The notes under the pieces: generated by a model | Database searches by the model: none | What the model saw: only the letters and a program-made list of their open reading frames with translations | Told to the model about the DNA's origin: nothing | Made by a program: the position numbers and the translations under genes | Source: an uncultured Prevotella sp. | GTDB lineage: Bacteria > Bacteroidota > Bacteroidia > Bacteroidales > Bacteroidaceae | Length of the DNA: 16,943 nucleotides | Assembly: GCA_934183135.1 (NCBI GenBank) | Contig: CAKPRX010000049.1 | Location: forward strand, 1-16,943 | Direction: 5' to 3' | Shown: one piece after another, positions 7,503 through 14,623 of the stretch | Layout: each line of letters starts with the position of its first letter | Numbering within the stretch: the stretch's first letter is position 1

Positions 7503-8408
7503 TCAGCCTTTCAGTTTGTCTATTAAGAGTATGATGCGCTCCAGGTCGGCCTCGTTGGCAAAAGGTATGCTTATCTTGCCCTTGCCCTTGGCCGAGCAGG
7601 TCATCTGTACCTTGGTCGCAAATACCGTGGAGAGCTGCCGGGTCAGCGTGCCCATCTTCTCGGTGAGCTGGGGCTTGGCCACTATCTTCTGCTCCTTGTC
7701 GCCTAATTCCTCATTCTTTATCCGCTTGACCAGTTCCTCGACCTTGCGTACTGAGTAGTTGTTCTTGATGATGTCCTTGAACAGCTTGATTTGTTGCGAG
7801 GGGCTTTCGAGCGAGAGCAGTGCCCGCGCGTGTCCCATGTCGAGAACCTTCTTCTGCAGGGCCATCTGCACCTGAGCCGGCAACTTGAGCAACCGCAGGT
7901 AGTTGGTTATGGCGGTACGGCTCTTGCCTACCCGCTCGCTGATACGTTCCTGTGTCATGCCGCTCTCCTCTAACAGGTGCTCGTAGGCCAGGGCTATCTC
8001 GATGGCATTCAGGTCCTGGCGCTGCAGATTCTCTACCAGGGCCAGTTCCATGATGTTCTCGTCGTTTACCGTGCGTATGTAGGCAGGTATAGAGGTGAGC
8101 CCGGCCAACTGCGAGGCACGCCAGCGACGTTCGCCGGCTATGATCTGATAGCGGTTGTCGGCCACCTGGCGCAGGGTGATGGGCTGTATGATGCCCAGTT
8201 CGCGTATGCTGACCGCCAATTCCTCCAGGGCTTCCTGGTCAAACTCGTGCCGCGGCTGGTTGGGATTCGCCTCAATCTGGTCTATGGCTATCTCGTTGAT
8301 GGTAGACGATCCGCTGGTCTTGACGGTGTCGGTAGAGATGAGGGCATCCAGTCCGCGTCCCAGCGCGTTGCCCTTGTTGGATATATTGAATTTCTTGTGT
8401 GGAGGCAT
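7503..8408 (-). CDS. parB: Chromosome-partition protein ParB (Spo0J type)
   Basis: A 301-residue ParB/Spo0J CTPase clamp that loads at parS and spreads along DNA. The N-terminus has GRGLDALIS (17-25), the segment that stimulates the ParA ATPase. The ParB/Srx domain shows QPITLRQV (75-82), GERRWRAS (92-99, CTP-binding/arginine patch) and ENLQRQDLN (126-134). The helix-turn-helix for parS covers about 152-175 (TQERISERVGKSRTAITNYLR). The C-terminal dimer domain is about 255-301. It starts 6 bases after parA and ends 6 bases before DUF5683, so the three form one transcription unit. I found no canonical parS (palindrome around CACGTG with TTNC/GNAA arms) in the window, so the site must lie elsewhere. 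Confidence 0.97.
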   Translation of the reverse strand: MPPHKKFNISNKGNALGRGLDALISTDTVKTSGSSTINEIAIDQIEANPNQPRHEFDQEALEELAVSIRELGIIQPITLRQVADNRYQIIAGERRWRASQLAGLTSIPAYIRTVNDENIMELALVENLQRQDLNAIEIALAYEHLLEESGMTQERISERVGKSRTAITNYLRLLKLPAQVQMALQKKVLDMGHARALLSLESPSQQIKLFKDIIKNNYSVRKVEELVKRIKNEELGDKEQKIVAKPQLTEKMGTLTRQLSTVFATKVQMTCSAKGKGKISIPFANEADLERIILLIDKLKG

Positions 8409-8414
8409 GATGGC

Positions 8415-9179
8415 TTACTTGTTTTTTTCGATGATTTCCTTAGCTAAGCTGAGATGGTTCTTGGCTCCGGCCGAGTCGGCGTCGTACAGGATGACGGGCA
8501 GTCCGTGGCTGGGACTTTCGCTCAGCTTCACATTACGCTGTATGACGGTCTTGAAGACCAGCTCCTGGAAGTGGCGCTTCACCTCGTCGTAAATCTGGTT
8601 GGCCAGGCGCAGACGGCTGTCGTACATGGTGAGCAGGAAGCCCTCTATCTCCAGTTTCGGGTTCAGCTTGCTCTTGATAATCTTGATGGTGTTGAGCAGC
8701 TTGCTTATTCCCTCGAGTGCGAAGTATTCGCACTGTACGGGGATGATGACCGAGTCGGCCGCCGTGAGCGAGTTGACGGTGATAAGACCCAGCGAGGGCG
8801 CGCAGTCTATCAGTATGTAGTCGTACTCGTCCCTCATGGGCGCCAGCAATTCCTTCATTACCTTCTCCCTGTTCTTCAGGTTGAGCATCTCGACCTCTGC
8901 GCCCACCAGGTCTATATGGCTGGGAATGATGTCGAGGCCCTCTATGTCGGTGGTGTATATGGCGTCGCGTACATCGGCATGGTCTATGATACACTCGTAC
9001 AGCGAGCACTCCACCTCCTTGATGTCTACGCCCAGGCCGCTTGACGCATTGGCCTGCGGGTCAGCATCTACAACCAGTACAGTTTTCTCTAATGTTGCCA
9101 ACGAGGCAGCCAGATTGATGGTGGTAGTGGTTTTGCCTACACCGCCTTTCTGGTTGGCCATAGCGATTATTTTTCCCAT
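8415..9179 (-). CDS. parA: Chromosome-partition ATPase ParA (Soj type)
   Basis: A 254-residue ParA/MinD-family ATPase that forms nucleoid-bound dimers and moves ParB–parS complexes. The deviant Walker A is KGGVGKTT (11-18) with signature Lys at K11; Walker A' is [12 protein letters not shown] (36-47) and Walker B is [10 protein letters not shown] (122-131). There is no N-terminal DNA-binding extension, as expected for chromosomal Soj. I chose the ATG at 9179, giving [13 protein letters not shown]. An upstream in-frame ATG at 9245 would add 22 residues without homology and would lie upstream of the promoter -7 element, so it is rejected. It heads the cluster parA–parB–DUF5683–transglycosylase–rel and is divergent from surE. 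Confidence 0.96.
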   Translation of the reverse strand: MGKIIAMANQKGGVGKTTTTINLAASLATLEKTVLVVDADPQANASSGLGVDIKEVECSLYECIIDHADVRDAIYTTDIEGLDIIPSHIDLVGAEVEMLNLKNREKVMKELLAPMRDEYDYILIDCAPSLGLITVNSLTAADSVIIPVQCEYFALEGISKLLNTIKIIKSKLNPKLEIEGFLLTMYDSRLRLANQIYDEVKRHFQELVFKTVIQRNVKLSESPSHGLPVILYDADSAGAKNHLSLAKEIIEKNK

Positions 9180-9211
9180 TTTATAAGTCTTTCTAAGAAT
9201 TATTTTGATTG

Positions 9212-9219
9212 CAAAGATA
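9212..9219 (-). promoter_or_regulatory. -7 element of the parA operon promoter
   Basis: The minus strand reads TATCTTTG (9219-9212), a full match to the Bacteroidetes -7 consensus, about 32 bases before the parA ATG. No convincing TTG is present at -33. It is probably the start of the transcript for parA, parB and DUF5683. Confidence 0.6.
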
Positions 9220-9261
9220 CATATTTTATATGATAAAGTCGTCATCTTAAAGGTTTTTTCG

Positions 9262-9269
9262 TACTTTTG
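9262..9269 (+). promoter_or_regulatory. -7 element of the surE–lpxB promoter
   Basis: TACTTTTG fits TAnnTTTG and lies 83 bases before the first surE ATG. A -33 TTG is not evident. The position supports translation starting at 9353-9359 rather than at the in-frame GTG at 9269, which overlaps the promoter itself. Confidence 0.5.
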
Positions 9270-9352
9270 TGAGCAAAAGTAGGGGTAAGCTGATGGCCGC
9301 GGGCTCGCTCGCGACAGTTCGGGCGCCTCTGGAGAATACCATTAGAACTGTA

Positions 9353-10126
9353 ATGATGATGAATGAAAAGCCTTTGATACTGATTTCTAACGATGATGGT
9401 TATCAGGCTGTTGGCATAAGAGCCCTGGTAGACATGGTGCGCGACATGGGCGAGGTGGTGGTGTGTGCCCCCGAGTCGGCGCGGTCGGGTTATTCCCGCG
9501 CGTTTTCGGCCGAGAGTCCCCTGAGGCTCCGCCGCCGGCACAACATGGGCGACGTGGTGGTATGGTCGTGCTCGGGTACTCCGGTCGACTGCATCAAGCT
9601 GGCCGTGAGCAAGCTCTGCGCCGGGCGGATGCCCGACCTGGTGCTGGGCGGCATCAACCACGGCGACAACTCTACCGTTAACTGCCACTACTCAGGCACC
9701 ATGGGTGTGGCCATCGAAGGCTGTCTGAAGGGCATCCCCTCGGTGGCTTTCTCTAACTGCGACTACGATACCGAGGCCAGCCAGGAGCATCTGCGCCATT
9801 ATGTGCGCCGGGTGGTAGGGCGCGTGCTGGCCGACGGGCTCCCCGACGGCGTGTGCCTCAATGTCAATTTTCCCAACCGTAAGCATTTCGAGGGCATCCG
9901 CGCCTGTCGCATGACCCGTGGCCAGTGGGTTAACGAGGTGATACAGGAACGCCATCCACGCGGCTACGACTACTACTGGATGGTAGGCGAGTACCGCAAC
10001 GACGAGCCCGATGCGCCCGATACCGACCAGTGGGCCATCGACCATGGCTATGTGGCCATTACGCCTACCACTGTCGACGTGACTGCTTACGCGATGATAG
10101 ATACGCTGAACAACTGGAACTTATGA
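9353..10126 (+). CDS. surE: 5'-nucleotidase / stationary-phase survival protein SurE
   Basis: A 257-residue metal-dependent phosphatase acting on nucleoside 5'-monophosphates, and in some species on 3'-monophosphates and short polyphosphate. The metal and active-site loops are present: SNDDGYQAVGI (12-22, metal ligands D14 and D15), APESARSGYS (39-48), GTPVDCIKLA (75-84), PDLVLGGINHGDNS (94-107, N102 a metal ligand), YSGTMGVAIEG (113-123) and DQWAIDHGYVAITP (225-238). Three tandem ATGs (9353, 9356, 9359) precede NEKPLILISNDDG and any may be used. The upstream in-frame extension to 9269 is Gly/Ala/Arg-rich, lacks family similarity and overlaps the promoter. The stop overlaps the lpxB start as ATGA, indicating translational coupling. 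Confidence 0.95.
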   Translation: MMMNEKPLILISNDDGYQAVGIRALVDMVRDMGEVVVCAPESARSGYSRAFSAESPLRLRRRHNMGDVVVWSCSGTPVDCIKLAVSKLCAGRMPDLVLGGINHGDNSTVNCHYSGTMGVAIEGCLKGIPSVAFSNCDYDTEASQEHLRHYVRRVVGRVLADGLPDGVCLNVNFPNRKHFEGIRACRMTRGQWVNEVIQERHPRGYDYYWMVGEYRNDEPDAPDTDQWAIDHGYVAITPTTVDVTAYAMIDTLNNWNL

Positions 10127-11322
10127 AGTACTATCTCATTGTAGGAGAGGCCAGCGGCGACCTCCATGCCAGCCATCTGATGCGGGCCTTGCAGCAGCAC
10201 GACTCCCAGGCCTGTTTCAGGTTCTTCGGCGGCGACCTCATGTCGGCCGTGGGCGGCACCCGTGTACGCCATTACCGCGAGCTGGCTTACATGGGTTTCG
10301 TGCCCGTACTGATGCACCTGCGCACCATCTTCCGCAATATGGCTATGTGCAAGCGCGACATCACTACTTGGGCCCCCGACGTGGTTATCCTGGTCGACTA
10401 TCCGGGCTTCAACCTCGATATAGCCCGCTATGTGCATGCCCACACACATATCCCCGTCTACTACTATATCTCTCCTAAGATATGGGCGTGGAAAGAGTGG
10501 CGCATCCGCCGTATTCGCCGTGATGTCAGCGAGATGTTCTCCATCCTGCCCTTTGAAGTGCCTTTCTACGAACAGCGCCATCACTACCCCATACACTACG
10601 TGGGCAACCCCACGGCCGACGAGGTGCGCTCATTCAGGGCCTCGTACCACGAGACCAGGGCCGACTATGGCCGCCGGCACGCTATTGACGACCGCCCCAT
10701 CATAGCCCTCTTGGCGGGTAGCCGCCACCAGGAGATCAAGGACAATCTGCCCGCCATGCTCACGGCCACCGAGCAGCTGTTGGCCCGGCGGGGATGGGCA
10801 GGCCGCTACCAGATGGTGCTGGCCGGTGCCCCGTCTGTCGACGACGCCTACTATGCCCCCTTTACGGCGGGCCATGCGGTGACCCTGGTGCGCAACGAGA
10901 CCTATGCCCTGCTCGCCCATAGCGTGGCTGCGCTGGTAACCAGTGGCACGGCCACCTTAGAAACCGCGCTCTTCGGCGTGCCCCAGGTGGTGTGCTACCG
11001 GACCCCCGTCCCGCGGCTCATACGGTTTGCCTTTAACCACATCATCAAGGTGAGGTATATATCGCTGGTCAACCTGATAGCCGATGCTGAGGTGGTGCCC
11101 GAGCTGATGGCCGACCGGTTTACGCTGTCCGGCATCGGCACTTGGCTGGAGCGTATATTGCCGGGCGGAACCAGACGCGCGGCCATGCTGGCCGGATATG
11201 CCGAGGTGGCCAGGCGCCTGGGCGACGCGGTGGCTCCCGAGAACGCGGCCCGCATCATCTGCCGGCTGTTGCGCGCGGGCGCTTCGGGCGCAGGGGCTGG
11301 CACGGCCGACTCCAGGCCGTAG
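10123..11322 (+). CDS. lpxB: Lipid-A-disaccharide synthase
   Basis: A 399-residue glycosyltransferase (GT19) joining UDP-2,3-diacylglucosamine and lipid X to form the lipid A disaccharide, at the inner face of the inner membrane. Family stretches: YLIVGEASGDLHASHLM (4-20), FFGGDLM (34-40), ELAYMGFVPVL (53-63), VVILVDYPGFNLDIA (87-101), YYISPKIWAWKEWRI (114-128), PFYE…YVGNPTADEV (147-168) and TSGTATLETALFGVPQVV (273-290). It starts in the surE stop (ATGA). A frame open further upstream (from 10030) is the surE coding region read in another frame. The last 15 residues are Ala/Gly-rich and unlike the core. The 163 bases to the next gene contain only a 12-bp palindrome GGCTGCGCAGCC (11416-11427); no promoter consensus was found there. 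Confidence 0.96.
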   Translation: MKYYLIVGEASGDLHASHLMRALQQHDSQACFRFFGGDLMSAVGGTRVRHYRELAYMGFVPVLMHLRTIFRNMAMCKRDITTWAPDVVILVDYPGFNLDIARYVHAHTHIPVYYYISPKIWAWKEWRIRRIRRDVSEMFSILPFEVPFYEQRHHYPIHYVGNPTADEVRSFRASYHETRADYGRRHAIDDRPIIALLAGSRHQEIKDNLPAMLTATEQLLARRGWAGRYQMVLAGAPSVDDAYYAPFTAGHAVTLVRNETYALLAHSVAALVTSGTATLETALFGVPQVVCYRTPVPRLIRFAFNHIIKVRYISLVNLIADAEVVPELMADRFTLSGIGTWLERILPGGTRRAAMLAGYAEVARRLGDAVAPENAARIICRLLRAGASGAGAGTADSRP

Positions 11323-11485
11323 TGGGCCGCCGACAGGCTATGGCTGCCGCTGCACCTTTATTATAATATGCGCGCGCGTAAGCCGACAGGCATCGGGCCG
11401 GCGCGGTACTCCCGAGGCTGCGCAGCCATGCCATACAGAGAAATGACAACTTAATAGGAAACAAACATAATAGAACCATATTATC

Positions 11486-13819
11486 ATGAAATTAACCCAA
11501 AAAATCTTACTGCTGCTGGCACTGCCGTGTGCACTGCCAGTCATGGCGCAAAAATCGTTGCCCAAGTTGGGCAAGGCCCCTGTCAGCCAGGTCGTCAAGG
11601 CCATGACCCTGGAGGAGAAAGCCCACCTGCTGGTGGGCGTCAAGTCCAAGGAGGGACTGGACATCATAGCCAACGGAGCCGGACTTACCTATGCCATACC
11701 CCGCCTGGGCATTCCGCATACCATTATGATGGATGGTGCCACCGGCGTGCGTATGGACACGCTCATCCGGGGCGACGGCAAGGCTTACTATGCCACCGGA
11801 TTTCCCATTGCTACTATGCTGGCGGCCACCTGGAACACCGACCTGGTGCGCCGGGTAGGGCAGGGCATGGGCGACGAGCTGCTGGCCTACGACGGCGACA
11901 TACTGCTGGCCCCCAGTCTCAACATCCAGCGCAATCCCCTCAACGGGCGCAACTTCGAGTACTACTCCGAGGACCCCATGCTCTCGGGCTATATGGCTGC
12001 TGCCGCCACACAGGGACTGCAGTCGCGTGGCGTGGGTGCCACCGTCAAGCACTTCGCTGCCAACAACCAGCAGACCATGCGTATGTTTAACGACTCGCGC
12101 GTGTCTCAGCGTGCTTTGCGCGAAATCTATCTGCGCGGTTTCGAGGTGGCCATACGCGAGGGGCACCCCTGGGCGGTCATGTCGTCCTACAACCGCATCA
12201 ACGGACTGCACACCCAGTTCAGCCGGCCGCTGCTTACAGACCTGTTGCGGGGCGAGTGGCACTTTAACGGCATCGTGATGACCGACTGGGTAGAGTCGCG
12301 CAACACGCCCGTGCAGGTACATGCCGGCAACGACCTGCTCATGGGCGGCACACCGCAGCAGGTCCAGGAGATACTGGACAACGTGAAGAGTGGCCGGCTG
12401 TCCATGACCGATGTCAATACCAATGTGGCCCGCGTGCTACGTTACATCATGCGCACCCCGCACTTCCGCCGTCATGTGGGCAGCTATCAGCCCGACCTCA
12501 AGAGCCATGCCCAGCTGTCGCGCGAGGCAGCCTCAGAGGGGGTCGTACTGCTCAAGAACGCCCTCCCTGCCCACTTTGTTGCCACCGACGTCCAGAGCCA
12601 GTCGGCCCTGCCCCTGCCTCTGCGCAGCGACGACCGCGTGGCTCTCTTCGGCGTCGGCTCGTACAAGTTCTATGCCAACGGGCGCGGTGCGGCCGATGTC
12701 TACAAGCCCTACACCGTCAACCTGGTACAGGGACTCTACAACGACAAGGTACAGGTAGACACCCTGCTGGACCAGTATTACAACCAGTATATGGCCAACG
12801 AGAACCTGCTGCTCAAGGAGTCCAATGCGCCTACCTTCAAGAACTGGTTCTTCGGTATGCGCGAACCCCAGGAGGCCACTATCAACCCCGCTTTCATAGG
12901 CTACCGTGCCAAGGACTGCTCTAAGGCCATCATCACCATAGCCCGCAACTCGGGCGAGGCCGAAGACCGCGACTACCGCGAGGGCGACTATCTTCTTACT
13001 CAGGCCGAGCTCACCCTGATAGACAATGTGAGCACCGCCTTTCACGCACAGAAGAAGCCGGTCGTCGTGGTGCTCAATGTGGGGGGTGTGATAGACGTGG
13101 CACCCTGGCGCGACAAGGTCGACGCCATCGTGCTGGCCTGGCAGCCCGGCCAGGAGGGCGGCAATGCGGTGGCCGATGTGCTCACCGGACGTGTGTGCCC
13201 CTCGGGCAAGTTGCCTGTAACCTTTGCCAATAAGTACCAGGACTATCCGTCGGCGGCCAACTTCCCCCTGCATTACAAGTTCAACTGGGACGAGCTGCTC
13301 CGCCCCGACTCGGTGGCCCTGTCTAAGAAGAACCTGGGCTATACCGACTATGCCGAGGGCATCTATGTGGGCTACCGCTACTTTAACACCCAGCAGAAGG
13401 CTGTGGCTTACCCCTTCGGCTATGGCCTCTCGTACACCACCTTCGGTTACGGCAAGGCCACGGCCCGCATCGTCAAGGGCCGCTGCCTGGTGTCGGTGGC
13501 TGTTACCAATACGGGCCGTGTGGCCGGCAAGGAGGCTGTGCAGCTCTATGCCACCGCCCCCAAGGGCAAGCTCGACAAGCCTGCCCGCGAGCTCAAGGCT
13601 TTTGCCAAGACCCGTCTGCTTCAGCCTGGCGAGACCCAGGTGGTGAGCCTCTCGTTCCCCGTGGCCGACCTGGCCTCGTTCGACGAGGGCCGTATGGCCT
13701 GGGTTACCGATGCCGGTGTCTACACCCTGTCTGTGGGTGCCTCGGTCGAGGATATACGTAGCACGGCCACCGTCAGCCTGCGTAAGCCTGTCGTCAAGTC
13801 GGCTCCCACCAAGATTTAA
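11486..13819 (+). CDS. Secreted GH3 family beta-glycosidase
   Basis: A 777-residue glycoside hydrolase family 3 enzyme exported by a signal peptide (residues 1-21, …LPVMA|Q). The (β/α)8 domain (about 35-330) contains MDGATGVRM (82-90), FPIATMLAATWN, the substrate-binding KHFAANNQQ (188-196) and the probable nucleophile D267 in GIVMTDW. The αβα domain (about 360-610) begins SREAASEGVVLLKN and contains RDYREGDYLLTQAE, VVVLNVGGVIDVAPW and AWQPGQEGGNAVADVL. YGLSYTTFGY introduces the C-terminal fibronectin-III-like domain (about 680-765). The layout is that of periplasmic β-glucosidase/xylosidase enzymes; the true sugar cannot be told from sequence, and no PUL partner (SusC/SusD, regulator) is nearby. 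The ATG at 11486 gives a complete signal peptide. Confidence 0.95.
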   Translation: MKLTQKILLLLALPCALPVMAQKSLPKLGKAPVSQVVKAMTLEEKAHLLVGVKSKEGLDIIANGAGLTYAIPRLGIPHTIMMDGATGVRMDTLIRGDGKAYYATGFPIATMLAATWNTDLVRRVGQGMGDELLAYDGDILLAPSLNIQRNPLNGRNFEYYSEDPMLSGYMAAAATQGLQSRGVGATVKHFAANNQQTMRMFNDSRVSQRALREIYLRGFEVAIREGHPWAVMSSYNRINGLHTQFSRPLLTDLLRGEWHFNGIVMTDWVESRNTPVQVHAGNDLLMGGTPQQVQEILDNVKSGRLSMTDVNTNVARVLRYIMRTPHFRRHVGSYQPDLKSHAQLSREAASEGVVLLKNALPAHFVATDVQSQSALPLPLRSDDRVALFGVGSYKFYANGRGAADVYKPYTVNLVQGLYNDKVQVDTLLDQYYNQYMANENLLLKESNAPTFKNWFFGMREPQEATINPAFIGYRAKDCSKAIITIARNSGEAEDRDYREGDYLLTQAELTLIDNVSTAFHAQKKPVVVVLNVGGVIDVAPWRDKVDAIVLAWQPGQEGGNAVADVLTGRVCPSGKLPVTFANKYQDYPSAANFPLHYKFNWDELLRPDSVALSKKNLGYTDYAEGIYVGYRYFNTQQKAVAYPFGYGLSYTTFGYGKATARIVKGRCLVSVAVTNTGRVAGKEAVQLYATAPKGKLDKPARELKAFAKTRLLQPGETQVVSLSFPVADLASFDEGRMAWVTDAGVYTLSVGASVEDIRSTATVSLRKPVVKSAPTKI

Positions 13820-13836
13820 AGGTAAAAAAGACTTGG

Positions 13837-13902
13837 AAAGGTAAAAAAGTAAAAGAGTAAAAAGGTAAAAGGGCCTTTTTACTCTTTTACTTTTTTACCT
13901 TT
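13837..13902. repeat. 29-bp perfect AT-rich hairpin at the end of R2
   Basis: Positions 13837-13865 (AAAGGTAAAAAAGTAAAAG…) are exactly complementary to 13874-13902, with an 8-base loop TAAAAGGG. The arms consist of the GGTAAAAA-type units also seen in R1. It starts 17 bases past the GH3 stop. The 3' arm of the plus-strand RNA is U-rich, so it may also end GH3 transcription, but it is not a classic GC stem plus U tract. Confidence 0.7.
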
Positions 13903-13937
13903 AATTAGCCATCGTGTATTGTAAATGTTTTTCCGAT

Positions 13938-13955
13938 AATGTATAAATATACATT
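13938..13955. repeat. TGYATAWWTATRCA palindrome of R2 (distal site)
   Basis: AATGTATA and TATACATT arms around AA. It is the counterpart of 2743-2760 in R1, 151 bp from the centre of the R2 palindrome. Confidence 0.7.
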
Positions 13956-14077
13956 TCGGGTGTCTGAGCTTCGGGCGGGGGCTTGCGGGGCTTCTGTAAC
14001 CTGTCTGTACGCTTGCCGAGTGGGTGTCGGTGGCGAAAATGCCCATTTTCCGGCCACCCGAAAACGACCTTTTTTGC

Positions 14078-14135
14078 GCTCGCGATGGTCATTAGGATCC
14101 TAATGACCATCGCGAGCAAAAAAATGACCATCGCG
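14078..14135. repeat. Perfect 40-bp palindrome plus third half-site (R2)
   Basis: GCTCGCGATGGTCATTAGGA (14078-14097) is followed directly by its exact complement (14098-14117) with no loop; a BamHI-type GGATCC is the centre. A third ATGACCATCGCG (14124-14135) lies 21 bp from the copy in the right arm (14103-14114), the same offset as in R1. Only the 6 central bases differ from R1 (CGATTC against GGATCC); both 17-bp arms are unchanged. Confidence 0.85.
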
Positions 14136-14322
14136 GCGACTCCGAAACCTGCCCTCGGAAGAGCTGCAAATAGGGCCGAAAAAGGTGCTAAATATCCCTG
14201 TTTTGTAAAAGATGGTTACTTTTGCGGTCCTCGTGGCGTCCCGAGCCGGCTCCGATGGCCCCCTAAACGGTCCTGGTTTGCTGATTTCTCCCGGAAATTA
14301 TGCCCCGGAAAATGGGTGTTAC

Positions 14323-14373
14323 GGCTGCATATTTATGCAAAAGCCCCCCCTCGTTTTGCATAAATATACAGCC
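14323..14373. repeat. Paired TGYATAWWTATRCA sites forming an inverted repeat (R2)
   Basis: GGCTGCATATTTATGCAAAA (14323-14342) pairs with TTTTGCATAAATATACAGCC (14354-14373), one mismatch in 20, loop GCCCCCCCTCG. It contains TGCATATTTATGCA (14326-14339) and TGCATAAATATACA (14357-14370), 31 bp apart centre to centre, matching the pair at 2327-2376 in R1. Confidence 0.65.
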
Positions 14374-14552
14374 GTGTGTAAAGGTTTTTCTATGGCTCGC
14401 GCCATGGCTATGGCAGCGACAGCGTCCGTGCCCTTTGTTATAGTGGCCACGGCCATACCCGTGTAAGCAGCGCCTCCATGCCTTGTGCTGTTATTCGTGG
14501 CGCCACGTAGGGCACTCAGGCCGAGTGCCTGCTGCCCTCCCATGCCGATGCC

Positions 14553-14591
14553 ATACGCCCGGCCAGTCTGCAGGAGACTGACCGGGCGTAT
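14553..14591 (-). terminator. Stem-loop after the YD-repeat-like protein gene
   Basis: A 17-bp stem (14553-14569 with 14575-14591, starting ATACGCCCGG) with a 5-base loop; on the minus-strand RNA the only irregularity is one G·U pair. It lies 32 bases past the stop at 14624. No U tract follows, so it may protect the 3' end or act in a Rho-dependent end rather than as an intrinsic terminator. Confidence 0.45.
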
Positions 14592-14623
14592 CTGCCGTAG
14601 CGCAGGCTTGGCCGGTGGCTGCC

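Larger units (their letters stand above)
13866..14448 (-). repeat. Intergenic structured repeat, copy R2 (inverted relative to R1)
   Basis: The reverse complement aligns with R1 (2252-2833) nearly without gaps. Its three TGYATAWWTATRCA sites and the long palindrome come in the same order, with centre distances of 31, 235 and 151 bp against 30, 235 and 150 bp in R1. Like R1 it lies between the 3' ends of convergent genes, here GH3 and the secreted YD-repeat-like protein. It contains no transposase and no retained reading frame. The remainder of the gap 13820-14623 holds the purine hairpin at 13837 and the stem at 14553; I see no gene. Confidence 0.85.

Noticed and set aside
9180..9245. 22-residue N-terminal extension of ParA from the upstream ATG
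   Set aside because: It has no family similarity and would begin upstream of the TATCTTTG promoter element.
9269..9352. 28-residue N-terminal extension of SurE from GTG
   Set aside because: SurE proteins begin a few residues before SNDDG, and the GTG overlaps the promoter -7 element.
2252..14448. R1 and R2 as terminal repeats of a composite transposon carrying rel to GH3
   Set aside because: No transposase is present, the enclosed genes are housekeeping in a conserved order, and the copies have diverged too much for recent joint movement.
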